Source: Micromonospora kangleipakensis (GTDB lineage: Bacteria; Actinomycetota; Actinomycetes; Mycobacteriales; Micromonosporaceae). Taken from it: a stretch of 64,000 nt of DNA. Shown piece by piece: positions 32,586 to 40,405 of this stretch. The notes below the pieces were generated by a model that was not told the origin of the DNA, did no database searches, and saw only the letters and a program-made list of their open reading frames with translations. Every line of letters begins with the position of its first letter. Positions within the stretch are counted from its first letter, which is position 1. The translations under genes were made by a program, and so were the position numbers. The stretch covers positions 4,526,001 through 4,590,000 of the forward strand of contig NZ_SHLD01000001.1 of assembly GCF_004217615.1 (NCBI RefSeq). The letters are read 5' to 3'.

Positions 32586-33620
32586 GTGCGTGCCAGCCGG
32601 CTGGTCTCCCTGCTGCTGCTCCTGCAGACCCGGGGGCGGATGACCGCCCAGGAACTCGCCGGCGCCCTGGAAGTGTCGGTGCGGACCGTCTACCGGGACG
32701 TCGAGTCGCTCAGCGCCGCCGGGGTGCCGGTGTACGCCGACCGCGGTCCGGCCGGCGGGTACCGGCTGCTGGAGGGGTACCGGACCCGGTTGACCGGGTT
32801 GACCGCGCCGGAGGCCGAGGCGCTCTTCCTGGCCGGCATGCCCGGTCCGGCGGCCGATCTCGGCCTCGGCCCGGTGCTCGCGGCGGCGGAGTTGAAGCTG
32901 CTCGCCGCGCTCCCCGACGAACTGGCCGACCGGGGTGGCCGGGCTCGGCAGCGGTTCCACCTGGACGCGCCGGGCTGGTTCCGGAACCCGGAGCCCACCC
33001 CGCACCTGACCGCGCTGGCCCGCGCGGTGTGGGAGGACCGGCTGGTCGAGGTCCGTTACCGCCGGTGGAAGACCCCGCGGGAGGTGACCCGGGTGCTCGC
33101 CCCGCTGGGCGTGGTGCTCAAGGCCGGCCGCTGGTACCTGGTGGCCCGCTCCGGCGAGCAGGTGCGGACCTACCGGGTCGGCGCGGTCCTCGACCTGGTA
33201 GTGCTCGACGAGCGGTTCGACCGGCTGGCCGACTTCGACCTGGCCGGCTTCTGGCGGGAGTGGACCGCCCGGTACGAGCGCGGCGTCTACCGCGACGAGG
33301 CCCGGGTGCGGATGACGGTGGCCGCGCTGGAGTTCATGTCGTACGTCTCCCCGCCGGAGATGAGCCGGGCCGCCCGGGCCGCCGCCGGTGCGCCCGACGA
33401 GTCCGGCTGGCTGGAGACCACCGTGCCGATCGAGTCGGTCAGGCACGGGCACGTGGAGCTGCTCAAGCTGGGCGCCGAGGTGGAGGTGCTCGCCCCGGCG
33501 GAGCTGCGGGAGCGGTTCACCGCCACCGCGCACGCGCTCGCCGGGCTGTACCCACTGCCCGCCGAGGCGGCGGGGACGTCCGGCGCGGACGCCCCCGCCG
33601 GCCCGGTGGTCAGGCGTTGA
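32586..33620 (+). CDS. WYL-domain transcriptional regulator (DeoR-type HTH)
   Basis: 344 aa. N-terminal HTH (residues 1-60, RASRLVSLLLLLQTRGRMTA and VSVRTVYRDVESLSAAGVPV), WYL domain at about 135-220 with the core GRWYLVARSGEQVRTYRVGA and a C-terminal WCX extension. WYL proteins respond to nucleic-acid or other ligands. GTG 32586 lies 6 nt after TACGGT, so it is probably leaderless. It overlaps the convergent hsp20 gene by 11 bp at the 3' ends. Confidence 0.9.
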   Translation: MRASRLVSLLLLLQTRGRMTAQELAGALEVSVRTVYRDVESLSAAGVPVYADRGPAGGYRLLEGYRTRLTGLTAPEAEALFLAGMPGPAADLGLGPVLAAAELKLLAALPDELADRGGRARQRFHLDAPGWFRNPEPTPHLTALARAVWEDRLVEVRYRRWKTPREVTRVLAPLGVVLKAGRWYLVARSGEQVRTYRVGAVLDLVVLDERFDRLADFDLAGFWREWTARYERGVYRDEARVRMTVAALEFMSYVSPPEMSRAARAAAGAPDESGWLETTVPIESVRHGHVELLKLGAEVEVLAPAELRERFTATAHALAGLYPLPAEAAGTSGADAPAGPVVRR

Positions 33621-34035
33621 TCTGCTTGCGGGCGTTCGCCGGCGCGGTGATGCTGATCCGCCGCGGCTTGGCGCGCTCCGCGATCGGGATGCGCAGGGTC
33701 AGCACCCCGTTCTCGTAGCCCGCCTCCAGCTTGTCGGTGTCGAGGGTGTCGCCGAGGAACAGTTGCCGGGTGAAGGTGCCCATCGGCCGCTCGGCGGCGA
33801 CCAGTTCGACGTTGTCACCGGCGGGACGACGCCGCTCGGCGCGGACGGTCAGCACGTTGCGCTCGACCGTGCAGTCGATGCTGTCCGGGTCGACGCCGGG
33901 CAGGTCGAAGGCGGCGTAGAACCAGTCGCCGTCGCGGTAGGCGTCGAGGTGCATGGCCGCCGGCCGGGCGGTGGTGCCGAAGAACTGCTCGGCGAGCCGG
34001 TCGATCTCACGGAACGGGTCGGTACGCATCAGCAT
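33610..34035 (-). CDS. Hsp20/alpha-crystallin small heat shock protein
   Basis: 141-aa ATP-independent chaperone. The alpha-crystallin domain runs over residues 35-125, with WFYAAFDLPGVDPDSIDCTV, RNVLTVRAERR and the C-terminal ENGVLTLRIPIAERAKPRRI; the basic I-x-I-type tail (RISITAP) follows. ATG 34035 has GAGGAGG 7 nt upstream, better than the upstream in-frame ATG at 34083, which lies inside the HAIR operator. Heat induction through HspR is expected. Confidence 0.92.
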   Translation of the reverse strand: MLMRTDPFREIDRLAEQFFGTTARPAAMHLDAYRDGDWFYAAFDLPGVDPDSIDCTVERNVLTVRAERRRPAGDNVELVAAERPMGTFTRQLFLGDTLDTDKLEAGYENGVLTLRIPIAERAKPRRISITAPANARKQINA

Positions 34036-34073
34036 GGTCGTGCCTCCTCGGGTCTCCTGGCCGAAGGTGTCAA

Positions 34074-34094
34074 GTTGAGTCATCGCGACTCAAG
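34074..34094. promoter_or_regulatory. HAIR element (HspR operator) upstream of hsp20
   Basis: GTTGAGT-N7-ACTCAAG matches the HspR-associated inverted repeat CTTGAGT-N7-ACTCAAG at 13 of 14 arm positions. It lies 39 nt upstream of the hsp20 start. HspR (not in this window) represses such promoters until heat shock. Confidence 0.85.
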
Positions 34095-34105
34095 TCCTCG
34101 GTTTC

Positions 34106-34616
34106 TTATTTAGCGCGTCGGGTCGGCGTCGTCAACTCCGGCCGGAGCGCCTTCTCGAACCAGTGCTCGGCGTACCTGTCGTCGTTGTAGGCGGGGATCT
34201 CCGCGTAGTTGCGGCGCGTAGAGGGCACGGGCCTCGACCAGGTCGGACCGGGTGTCCAGCCGGATCCGATCCGCACCCGCGGCGCGGGCCCGCTGCTCGA
34301 CCGCGGCCAGCGGGGCGGCCCCGCCGCCGCGCCCGCGGAAGGACGTCCGCACGTACACCCGGGTCAGCTCGGCCCAGCCGGGCCGCCACCGCAGGCCCGC
34401 GCAGCCGGCCAGCTCCCCGTCGTGGCGGGCGAGCAGGAGCAGCCCGGTCGGCGGCGCCAGATGGTCGCTCGGCGACTCGGCCAGGGCCGCATCCACCTCG
34501 CCGGGCAGGTCGGGGCGCCCGTGGTAGCGGCGGACCAGCTCCGTCAGGTACTCGCGCAGCAGGAAGATCGCGTCGGGCTCGTCGGGATGGGTGAGACTCG
34601 TCGTCCAGGTTGTCAC
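34106..34616 (-). pseudogene. GNAT acetyltransferase disrupted by one frameshift
   Basis: Residues 1-130 read normally: DAIFLLREYLTELVRRYHGR, the acetyl-CoA loop VRTSFRGRGGGAAPLAAVEQ near 92-111 and RIRLDTRSDLVEARALYAPQ. The expected ending (NYAEIPAYNDDRYAEHWFEK) then appears in the next frame, so one base was gained or two lost near 34212. In the observed frame the protein ends with unrelated residues at 34110. The restored frame would end at 34106. Whether this is a real mutation or a sequencing error cannot be told. Confidence 0.75.
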
Positions 34617-34687
34617 CGCCCGATCGTCGCCGGACGGTCAACGGCTTTTCCGTCCCGGCCACCATGGTCGGGGTCGGCGGCTGGCGG

Positions 34688-35179
34688 TCAGCCGACAGGC
34701 CCCTCGGCGACCATGAGGACGCGGCGCAGCAGGTCCGACAGCAGCCGGCGCTCGTCCGGCGCCAGCGCGCCGAGCAGCCGGTGCTCCTCGCCGCCCACGA
34801 CGTCCATCGCGCGCAGCCAGGCGGCCCGGCCGGCGTCGGTGAGCTCCACGTCGACCCGGCGCCGGTCGACGGCGGAGGGGATCCGGCGGACGAAGTCCCG
34901 CCGCAGCAGCCCGTCCACCCGGGCGGTGATCGAGGCGGGGGCCATGCCGAGGTCGGCGGCGATCTCCGACGGCGCGGCCCGGCCGCCGCGCCCGGCCAGG
35001 GCGTGCAGGGTGCCGAACTCCTTCTCCTGCAGGTCGAGGTCCGCCAGCGCCTGGTCCTTGACGGCGCGCAGGTGCCGGGTGAGGAACTGCATCCGGGTGA
35101 CCGCACCCTCGACGTCCGGGTCCAGGTCGGGCAGCACGGGCAGCCAGCGCCGCACGTGCAGGTCTACGCGGTCGGTCAC
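34688..35179 (-). CDS. MarR-family transcriptional regulator
   Basis: 163 aa. Helices LTRHLRAVKDQALADLDLQE and the winged helix AAPSEIAADLGMAPASITAR (about residues 75-95), with the wing IPSAVDRRRVDVELTDAGRA. I choose GTG 35179 (VTDRVDLHVRRW); the frame is open upstream through the operator and has no better start. Divergent from an MFS exporter, its probable target. Confidence 0.9.
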   Translation of the reverse strand: MTDRVDLHVRRWLPVLPDLDPDVEGAVTRMQFLTRHLRAVKDQALADLDLQEKEFGTLHALAGRGGRAAPSEIAADLGMAPASITARVDGLLRRDFVRRIPSAVDRRRVDVELTDAGRAAWLRAMDVVGGEEHRLLGALAPDERRLLSDLLRRVLMVAEGPVG

Positions 35180-35200
35180 CGCGCCAGCATACGTCGACAC

Positions 35201-35226
35201 CGAAATATTCGTTGACGAAATATTCG
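35201..35226. promoter_or_regulatory. Paired operators between MarR and MFS genes
   Basis: CGAAATATTCG occurs twice (35201-35211 and 35216-35226), 15 bp apart centre to centre, inside a longer symmetric block framed by GACAC and ATGTC. It is 21 nt before both start codons and is the most AT-rich patch around, so it probably overlaps both promoters and binds the MarR dimer. Confidence 0.75.
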
Positions 35227-35247
35227 ATGTCGAAGTAACTTGCGGAG

Positions 35248-36483
35248 GTGACCCATCCACTCCGGCTCCGCTCCTTCCGGCTGCTCTTCCTCGGCCGCAC
35301 CGTCTCCGCCGTCGGCGACGCGGTCGTGCCCACCGCGCTGGCCCTCGCCGTGCTCCGCGCCACCGGCTCCACCACCGCGCTGGCCCTCGTCCTGGGCTGC
35401 GCGATGCTCCCCCGGCTGCTCCTGCTGCCCCTCGGCGGCGTGGTGGCCGACCGGTTCAACGCCCGCCGCGTCGCCATCGGCACCGACCTGGCGCGCTGCG
35501 CCGCCCAACTGGTCGTCGGCGCCGAACTGCTCGGCGGCACCCCGTCGCTCACCCACATCGCGGTGGCCGCCGCGCTCGGCGGCGTCGCCTCCGCCTTCGC
35601 CATGCCCACCGCCTCACCGCTGGTCGCCGGCACCGTCGAGCCCGACGGCCGGCAACGCGCCAACGCGCTGATGGGCGTCACCGCCAACGCCAGCCGACTG
35701 CTCGGCCCCGCCCTGGCCGGGTTGCTGATCTGGACCGCCGGCCCCGGCTGGGCGTTCGTGCTGGACGCCCTCTCCTTCGCCCTCAGCGCCCTGCTGCTGT
35801 CGGTCATCCGGGTCCGCCACGTCCCCGTACCCCGCCGCTCCATCCGGACCGACCTCGCGCTCGGCTGGCGGGAAGTCCGCTCCCGCGACTGGTTCTGGAG
35901 CAGCCTGCTCGCCCACGGCGTCTGGAACGGCGCCGCCGCGGTGCTGCTCACCCTGGGGCCGGTGGTCGCGGTGCAGCGCCTTGGCGGGGAAGGCGTCTGG
36001 GTGCTGCTCCAGCAGGCCGGCGCCGTCGGCATGCTCGCCGGATCGCTGCTGGCCGCCCGGGCCCGACCCCGCCGACCGGTGCTGGTGGCCAACCTCGGCC
36101 TCGCCACCTACGCGGCGCCGCTGCTCCTGCTGGCCGTCGCCGCGCCCGCCGGCGCGGTCATCGCCGCCTACTGCCTCGCGCTGACCGCGCTGGGCTTCCT
36201 CAACCCGGTCTGGGAGACCGTGGTGCAAGGCCAGTTCCCGGCGCAGGTGCTGGCCCGGGTCACCTCGTACGACTGGCTGGTGTCGCTCGGCGCCATGCCG
36301 CTCGGCTACGCCCTCGCCCCGCTGGCGTCCCGGGCCTGGGGCGCGCCGGTGCCGCTCGCCGTCGCCGGGGCGCTGGTCGCCCTCGCCTGCGCCGGCACCG
36401 CCGCCGTCCCCGCGGTACGCCGGCTGGGCTGGCCGGTCAGCGCCCCGCCGGTCCCGGCGGAGCAGGTCCCGGCGGGGCGCTGA
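35248..36483 (+). CDS. MFS transporter (drug-efflux-like)
   Basis: 411 aa, about 11-12 helices. LRSFRLLFLGRTVSAVGDAV and the loop LPLGGVVADRFNARRVAIGT (motif A) near residue 55-74 are typical of the MFS_3/enterobactin-exporter group of actinomycete efflux pumps. GTG 35248 has GGAGG 3-4 nt upstream. Divergence from a MarR repressor supports inducible efflux of a toxic compound. Confidence 0.88.
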   Translation: MTHPLRLRSFRLLFLGRTVSAVGDAVVPTALALAVLRATGSTTALALVLGCAMLPRLLLLPLGGVVADRFNARRVAIGTDLARCAAQLVVGAELLGGTPSLTHIAVAAALGGVASAFAMPTASPLVAGTVEPDGRQRANALMGVTANASRLLGPALAGLLIWTAGPGWAFVLDALSFALSALLLSVIRVRHVPVPRRSIRTDLALGWREVRSRDWFWSSLLAHGVWNGAAAVLLTLGPVVAVQRLGGEGVWVLLQQAGAVGMLAGSLLAARARPRRPVLVANLGLATYAAPLLLLAVAAPAGAVIAAYCLALTALGFLNPVWETVVQGQFPAQVLARVTSYDWLVSLGAMPLGYALAPLASRAWGAPVPLAVAGALVALACAGTAAVPAVRRLGWPVSAPPVPAEQVPAGR

Positions 36484-36486
36484 CCG

Positions 36487-36874
36487 TCAGAGGGCGTGCC
36501 CGGTGGTGGCGTCCACGTGGTCGGGGACCGGCTCGTGCCGGTCCCCGACACTGGACGTGCCGGGGCTCGAACATCAGGATCGACGCGCCCCGCGCGCTGG
36601 ACGGCCTGTGCTCGACCCCGCGCGGCACCACGAACACCGCGCCGGGCGGCAGCACCACCTCCCGCTCGTCCGCCCCGTCGCGCAGCGCGATGCGCAGCTC
36701 CCCGTCGAGCACCAGGAAGAACTCGTCGGTGTGGTCGTGGGTGTGCCAGACATGCTCGCCGGCCACCTTGGCGATCCGAACGTCGTAGTCGTTGACCTTC
36801 GTGACGATGCGCGGGCTCCACAGCTGGTCGAAGCCCGCCAGGGCGGCGGCCAGCTCGATCGGCTCATCTCTCAT
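36487..36874 (-). pseudogene. Cupin-domain protein with a 1-bp frameshift near its end
   Basis: Small cupin: VWHTHDHTDEFFLVLDGELR (metal-binding histidines and glutamate, residues 43-62) and LPPGAVFVVPRGVEHRPSSA near 75-94 are intact. At the G4 run 36562-36565 the frame slips: the expected ending GTSSVGDRHEPVPDHVDATT followed by a stop at 36487 is present in the adjacent frame, while the unshifted frame runs into the neighbouring gene and ends at 36437. Removing one G gives a clean 128-aa protein that stops 3 bp from the convergent MFS gene. Function probably survives since the cupin core is complete. Confidence 0.75.
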
Positions 36875-36901
36875 GCCGCCATCGTCGCCCACCGGCGTCG
36901 T

Positions 36902-37387
36902 TCACAGGGGACGGTGCATCACGTGCAGGCCCACCCGACCCAGGGTGGGATGCGCGAAGGCCTCCGGCACCGTGCCGATCACCGTAAACCCGAGCTGCCG
37001 GTACAGCCGCACCGCCGCCTCGTTCGCGTCCACCACCGCGTTGAACTGCATCGCCGCGTACCCCTGCCGGCGGGCCCAGTCCAGCGCGTACTTACAGAGG
37101 GCCCGGCCGACGCCGCGGCCGCGGGCGGCGGCGGCCACCATGAAACTGGCGGTGGCGACGTGCGAACCCGGGCCGGGTCGGTTCGGCCCCATCTTGGCGG
37201 TGCCGAGGATCTTGCCATCCTCCTCCGCCACCACGGTATGGCCGGGCGCCGCCTCGACCCAGACGTCGTGGCAGATCTCGGACGTCCAGGTCGGGTCGTA
37301 CGGGAAAGTCTCCCCGGCGGTGATGACGTCCTCGACGATCGGCCAGACCTGCTCCCAGTCGGCCTCGGTGAAATCCCGGATACGCAT
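36902..37387 (-). CDS. GNAT N-acetyltransferase
   Basis: 161 aa. MRIRDFTEADWEQVWPIVED start, FPYDPTWTSEICHDVWVEAA, and the acetyl-CoA loop AAAARGRGVGRALCKYALDW near residue 89-108, then AMQFNAVVDANEAAVRLYRQ and LGFTVIGTVPEAF. This resembles the phosphinothricin-acetyltransferase-like/L-amino acid acetyltransferase group. ATG 37387. It may be co-transcribed with the cupin gene after a 27-bp gap. Confidence 0.9.
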   Translation of the reverse strand: MRIRDFTEADWEQVWPIVEDVITAGETFPYDPTWTSEICHDVWVEAAPGHTVVAEEDGKILGTAKMGPNRPGPGSHVATASFMVAAAARGRGVGRALCKYALDWARRQGYAAMQFNAVVDANEAAVRLYRQLGFTVIGTVPEAFAHPTLGRVGLHVMHRPL

Positions 37388-37496
37388 GCCAGGAACGCTA
37401 GCCGGACGGCCCGATCGGCGGCGACCGGGAATCCGGCCCGCGTGCCCGAACCGTGACCGCCGGCTGGCCTCGCGGGTACCCGGCCGGAGCCCGGCC

Positions 37497-38048
37497 GTGA
37501 CCGGCGTGCGGACCTGCGCGGACCTGGTCGACGAGCTGGCCGGGCTGCTCGCGGAGGTGGCCGCGCCCACCCCCTGGCTGCTGGTCGGGCACTCCTTCGG
37601 CGGCCTGGTCGCGCGGCTCCTCGCCGCGCGGCAGCCGCGCGCCGTCGCTGGTCTGGTGCTGGTCGACGCCGTGGTCGAGTACCGGGAGACGGTGTACGAG
37701 CCGGTGCTCCCCGCCCACCTGCGCGCCGCCAACCGCGCCTACCTGACCGACCCGGCGCGCAACGCCGAACGGATCGACAAGCCCGTCAGCTACCGGCAGG
37801 TCGCCGCGCATCCGCTCCCCCGCGGGGTGTCGGCCAGCGTCATCACCCGGGGCAGGCCCGACGCGGCCGGGCCGGACTGGCCGGCGCTGGACATCCTGCG
37901 GATCGACCAGCGGATGCAACGCGACCTCGTCCGCCGCCACGGCGTCCGGCACCGGATCGCCGCCCGCAGCGGCCACGACGTCCACCACGACGAGCCCGAC
38001 GTCGTGCTGGCAGAGATCATGACGATGCTGGAGAGGACACGGGGTTGA
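37497..38048 (+). pseudogene. Alpha/beta hydrolase lacking its N-terminal part
   Basis: About 183 residues. The nucleophile elbow VGHSFGGLVARLLAARQPRA, the acid region and the final GHDVHHDEPDVVLAEIM (histidine) are present, but the first 60-80 residues (HGxG oxyanion loop, DRAG strand) normally found before TCADLVDELAGLL are missing; the bases upstream translate to degraded sequence. GTG 37497 is only a nominal start. It overlaps the next gene by 4 nt, so that gene may depend on its transcription. Confidence 0.6.
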
Positions 38049-38878
38049 GCGACACCAGGACCAGGCTGCTGGCCGACCTGCGGCGGATCGAGGACGAGGG
38101 GTACCAGCTGCGCCCGGGCGAACGACCGGCGGAGTTCGTGGCGCCGATGCTGGCCAACCTCGGGGACGCCGCGCCGGAGCTGCGCGACGAGCTGATCTAC
38201 CCGACCTTCCACGCGTTCATCGACGGCGACCGGCTCACGGAGGCCGAGCTGCGGGCCCTGCTCGACACGCTGATCGACGACGCGCACCTCTTCCACGGCA
38301 TCGGCGCCGCCGGCGACCCGAGCGTCTTCACCCGCACGTTCTCGATGCTGGCGATTGCGCTGGTCGTCCGCCGGCACCGGCGGCGGCCGTTCCTCACCGC
38401 CGACGGGTACGCCCGGGTACGGGACGCCCTGCTGCGCTACCACCGCAAGGAGCGGGACCTGCGCGGGCTGGTCGCCGAGGGCGGCTGGGCGCACGCCGCA
38501 GCGCTCGGCGCGGACGCCCTGGCGGAGCTGGTGCGCTGCCCGGAGAGCGACCCGGCGACCCGGTGGGCCGTCCTCGACGCCCTGCGCGGCATGCTGCACA
38601 ACGGCACGACGATCTTCCCCGACGAGGACGACGAGCGGATGGCCACCGTCGTGGACGTGGTGATCGAGGACGGGCTCCTGCCGGAGCGGGAGATCGCCGA
38701 CTGGCTGGGTCGGCTGGCCGACTGCGCCGACCAGCCGCGCAGCCGGGCGCAGGTGGTGGCCCGGGTCAACACGAAGAACTTCCTGCGCAGCCTGCACTTT
38801 CGACGCCCCCGCACCGGGCCGCTCGGCCAGGCGATCGGGGCCGCCGAGGCCAGGGTGAGCAGGTTCAGATCACACTGA
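38045..38878 (+). CDS. DUF2785-like protein
   Basis: 277 aa, helical and soluble: RDELIYPTFHAFIDGDRLTE, an IDDAHLFHGIGAAGDPSVFT segment near residue 78, FSMLAIALVVRRHRRRPFLT, and GWAHAAALGADALAELVRCP near 147. These match the DUF2785 family as I know it, which has no established function. Start is TTG 38045 overlapping the hydrolase stop (TTGA), with GGAG upstream; the first plausible ATG lies much later. Confidence 0.7.
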   Translation: MSDTRTRLLADLRRIEDEGYQLRPGERPAEFVAPMLANLGDAAPELRDELIYPTFHAFIDGDRLTEAELRALLDTLIDDAHLFHGIGAAGDPSVFTRTFSMLAIALVVRRHRRRPFLTADGYARVRDALLRYHRKERDLRGLVAEGGWAHAAALGADALAELVRCPESDPATRWAVLDALRGMLHNGTTIFPDEDDERMATVVDVVIEDGLLPEREIADWLGRLADCADQPRSRAQVVARVNTKNFLRSLHFRRPRTGPLGQAIGAAEARVSRFRSH

Positions 38879-38915
38879 CGTGGCGCCGGGCGGACGGCGA
38901 TCCATACTTGTCGCC

Positions 38916-39734
38916 ATGCTCTGGGGCGTCAGCGGTCCACTCTTCCTCCTCGACTACGTGGCGGCGGTCGCCGGGGCGCTGGCCGTCGCTCTGTCGATCA
39001 GATCGCTGACCGGCTGGCGTACCCGGGGGGAGCCGCTGACCACCGTCGAGCTGGCGTACCTCACCGACCGGGCCGGGCTGGCCTGTCAGGTCGGCATGGG
39101 GGCGCTGCGCCGGGCCGGCGCGGTACGCCGGGGCGAGCTGTCGACGCTGTCGGTCGAGGGTCCGCCCCCGGCCGGGTCGGCCCCGCTGGTCCGGGCCCTG
39201 CACGCCGCCCTGCGCCGACCGCAGACCTGGGCGGCCGTACTCGCCGACCCCGCCGTGGGCCGGGCCCTGCGGCGGCTGGTCGGCCGGCTGGTCCGCGACG
39301 GTTGGCTGCTGACCCCGGCGCAGCGCCGCCGCATCGCGATCGGCACCCTGCCGCTGTTCGCCGTGGCCGCGGTCGGGGTGACCCGGCTGGTCGACAGCGC
39401 GGTCGAGGGCCGCAACGCCGGTGGCCCCGCGTCGGTCGCCGGCCTCCTGCTGTGCTGCCTGGCCACGGCGCTGACCGGCTGGTGGCTCTGCGAGGTGCCC
39501 GAGACCGGGGCGGCCGCCCGGCGGCTGCTGCGCCGGCAGCGCCGCGTCCACGCCGAGCTGAACCCGGAGCGCCGGCCGGCGTGGAGCGAGCGCGGCACCG
39601 ACGAGCTGCTGACCGGAATGGCCCTGTTCGGGCCGCGCCCGCTGCTGGCGGTCGACCCCCGGTTCGCCGAGCTGGTCGGCGTCGACGCCGAGCTCACCCG
39701 GCCGGCCGCCCCGGCTCCCGCCCGGCGCCGCTGA
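38916..39734 (+). CDS. TIGR04222-like membrane protein
   Basis: 272 aa. One N-terminal membrane helix (PLFLLDYVAAVAGALAVALS), a cytoplasmic region with TTVELAYLTDRAGLACQVGM (about residues 48-67), two more helices near 150-170 and 180-200, and a basic tail. The arrangement resembles the TIGR04222 family of actinobacterial membrane proteins, function unknown. ATG 38916 lies 7 nt after a CATACT -10 box, so translation is probably leaderless. Confidence 0.7.
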   Translation: MLWGVSGPLFLLDYVAAVAGALAVALSIRSLTGWRTRGEPLTTVELAYLTDRAGLACQVGMGALRRAGAVRRGELSTLSVEGPPPAGSAPLVRALHAALRRPQTWAAVLADPAVGRALRRLVGRLVRDGWLLTPAQRRRIAIGTLPLFAVAAVGVTRLVDSAVEGRNAGGPASVAGLLLCCLATALTGWWLCEVPETGAAARRLLRRQRRVHAELNPERRPAWSERGTDELLTGMALFGPRPLLAVDPRFAELVGVDAELTRPAAPAPARRR

Positions 39735-39772
39735 CGGGGTGGCAGGTCGCGCGGTCACTCTAGAGTCGGCGC

Positions 39773-40345
39773 GTGCCCCTGCTCACCGAGCCCGCGTTGC
39801 CGCCCGGGTCGATGGCGGCGCTGCCGCAACCCCGGATCCGCGCCGATGGTCTGCTGCTTCGCCCCTGGCAGCCGCCGGACCGCCCCGTGGTGGTGGCGGC
39901 CTACGCCGATCCCGCCATCCAGCGCTGGCACTGCCGATCGATGAGCGACGGCGAGGCCGCGGACTGGATCGCCGCCTGGGCCGGCCGGTGGCGCGGTGAG
40001 ACCGGCGCCGGGTGGGCGGTGCTCGCCGCGGAACAGGTGGTCGGGCAGATCAGCCTGCGCCGGGTCGTCCTGTCCGAGGGCGAGGCCGAGGTGTCGTCCT
40101 GGGTGCTGCCGCAGGCGCGGGGTCGCCGCGTCGCCCCCCGGGCGCTGTCCGCGCTGGGCGGCTGGTGCTTCGCGACGCTGGGGCTGCACCGCGTCGAGCT
40201 GAGCCACTCGCCGGCGAACCCGGCGTCCTGCCGGGCGGCGCGGCACGCCGGCTTCCCGGCGGAAGGTACGCGGCGCGGCGCGGCGCGCCACGCCGACGGC
40301 TGGCACGACATGCACGTCCACGCCCGCCTCGACACGGACCCGTGA
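39773..40345 (+). CDS. GNAT N-acetyltransferase (RimJ/RimL-like)
   Basis: 190 aa. LLLRPWQPPDRPVVVAAYAD near residue 27, AEVSSWVLPQARGRRVAPRA (acetyl-CoA site) near 104-123, LGLHRVELSHSPANPASCRA and ARHAGFPAEGTRRGAARHAD. This is the RimJ/RimL-like protein N-acetyltransferase pattern; the substrate is unknown. GTG 39773 lies 6 nt after TAGAGT, so it is probably leaderless. Confidence 0.88.
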   Translation: MPLLTEPALPPGSMAALPQPRIRADGLLLRPWQPPDRPVVVAAYADPAIQRWHCRSMSDGEAADWIAAWAGRWRGETGAGWAVLAAEQVVGQISLRRVVLSEGEAEVSSWVLPQARGRRVAPRALSALGGWCFATLGLHRVELSHSPANPASCRAARHAGFPAEGTRRGAARHADGWHDMHVHARLDTDP

Positions 40346-40405
40346 GCGCGGGACCCGGGGACCGGCCGACGGAGTGAGCCCGGCGGAGTGCGGCCCGCTC
40401 GGGAA

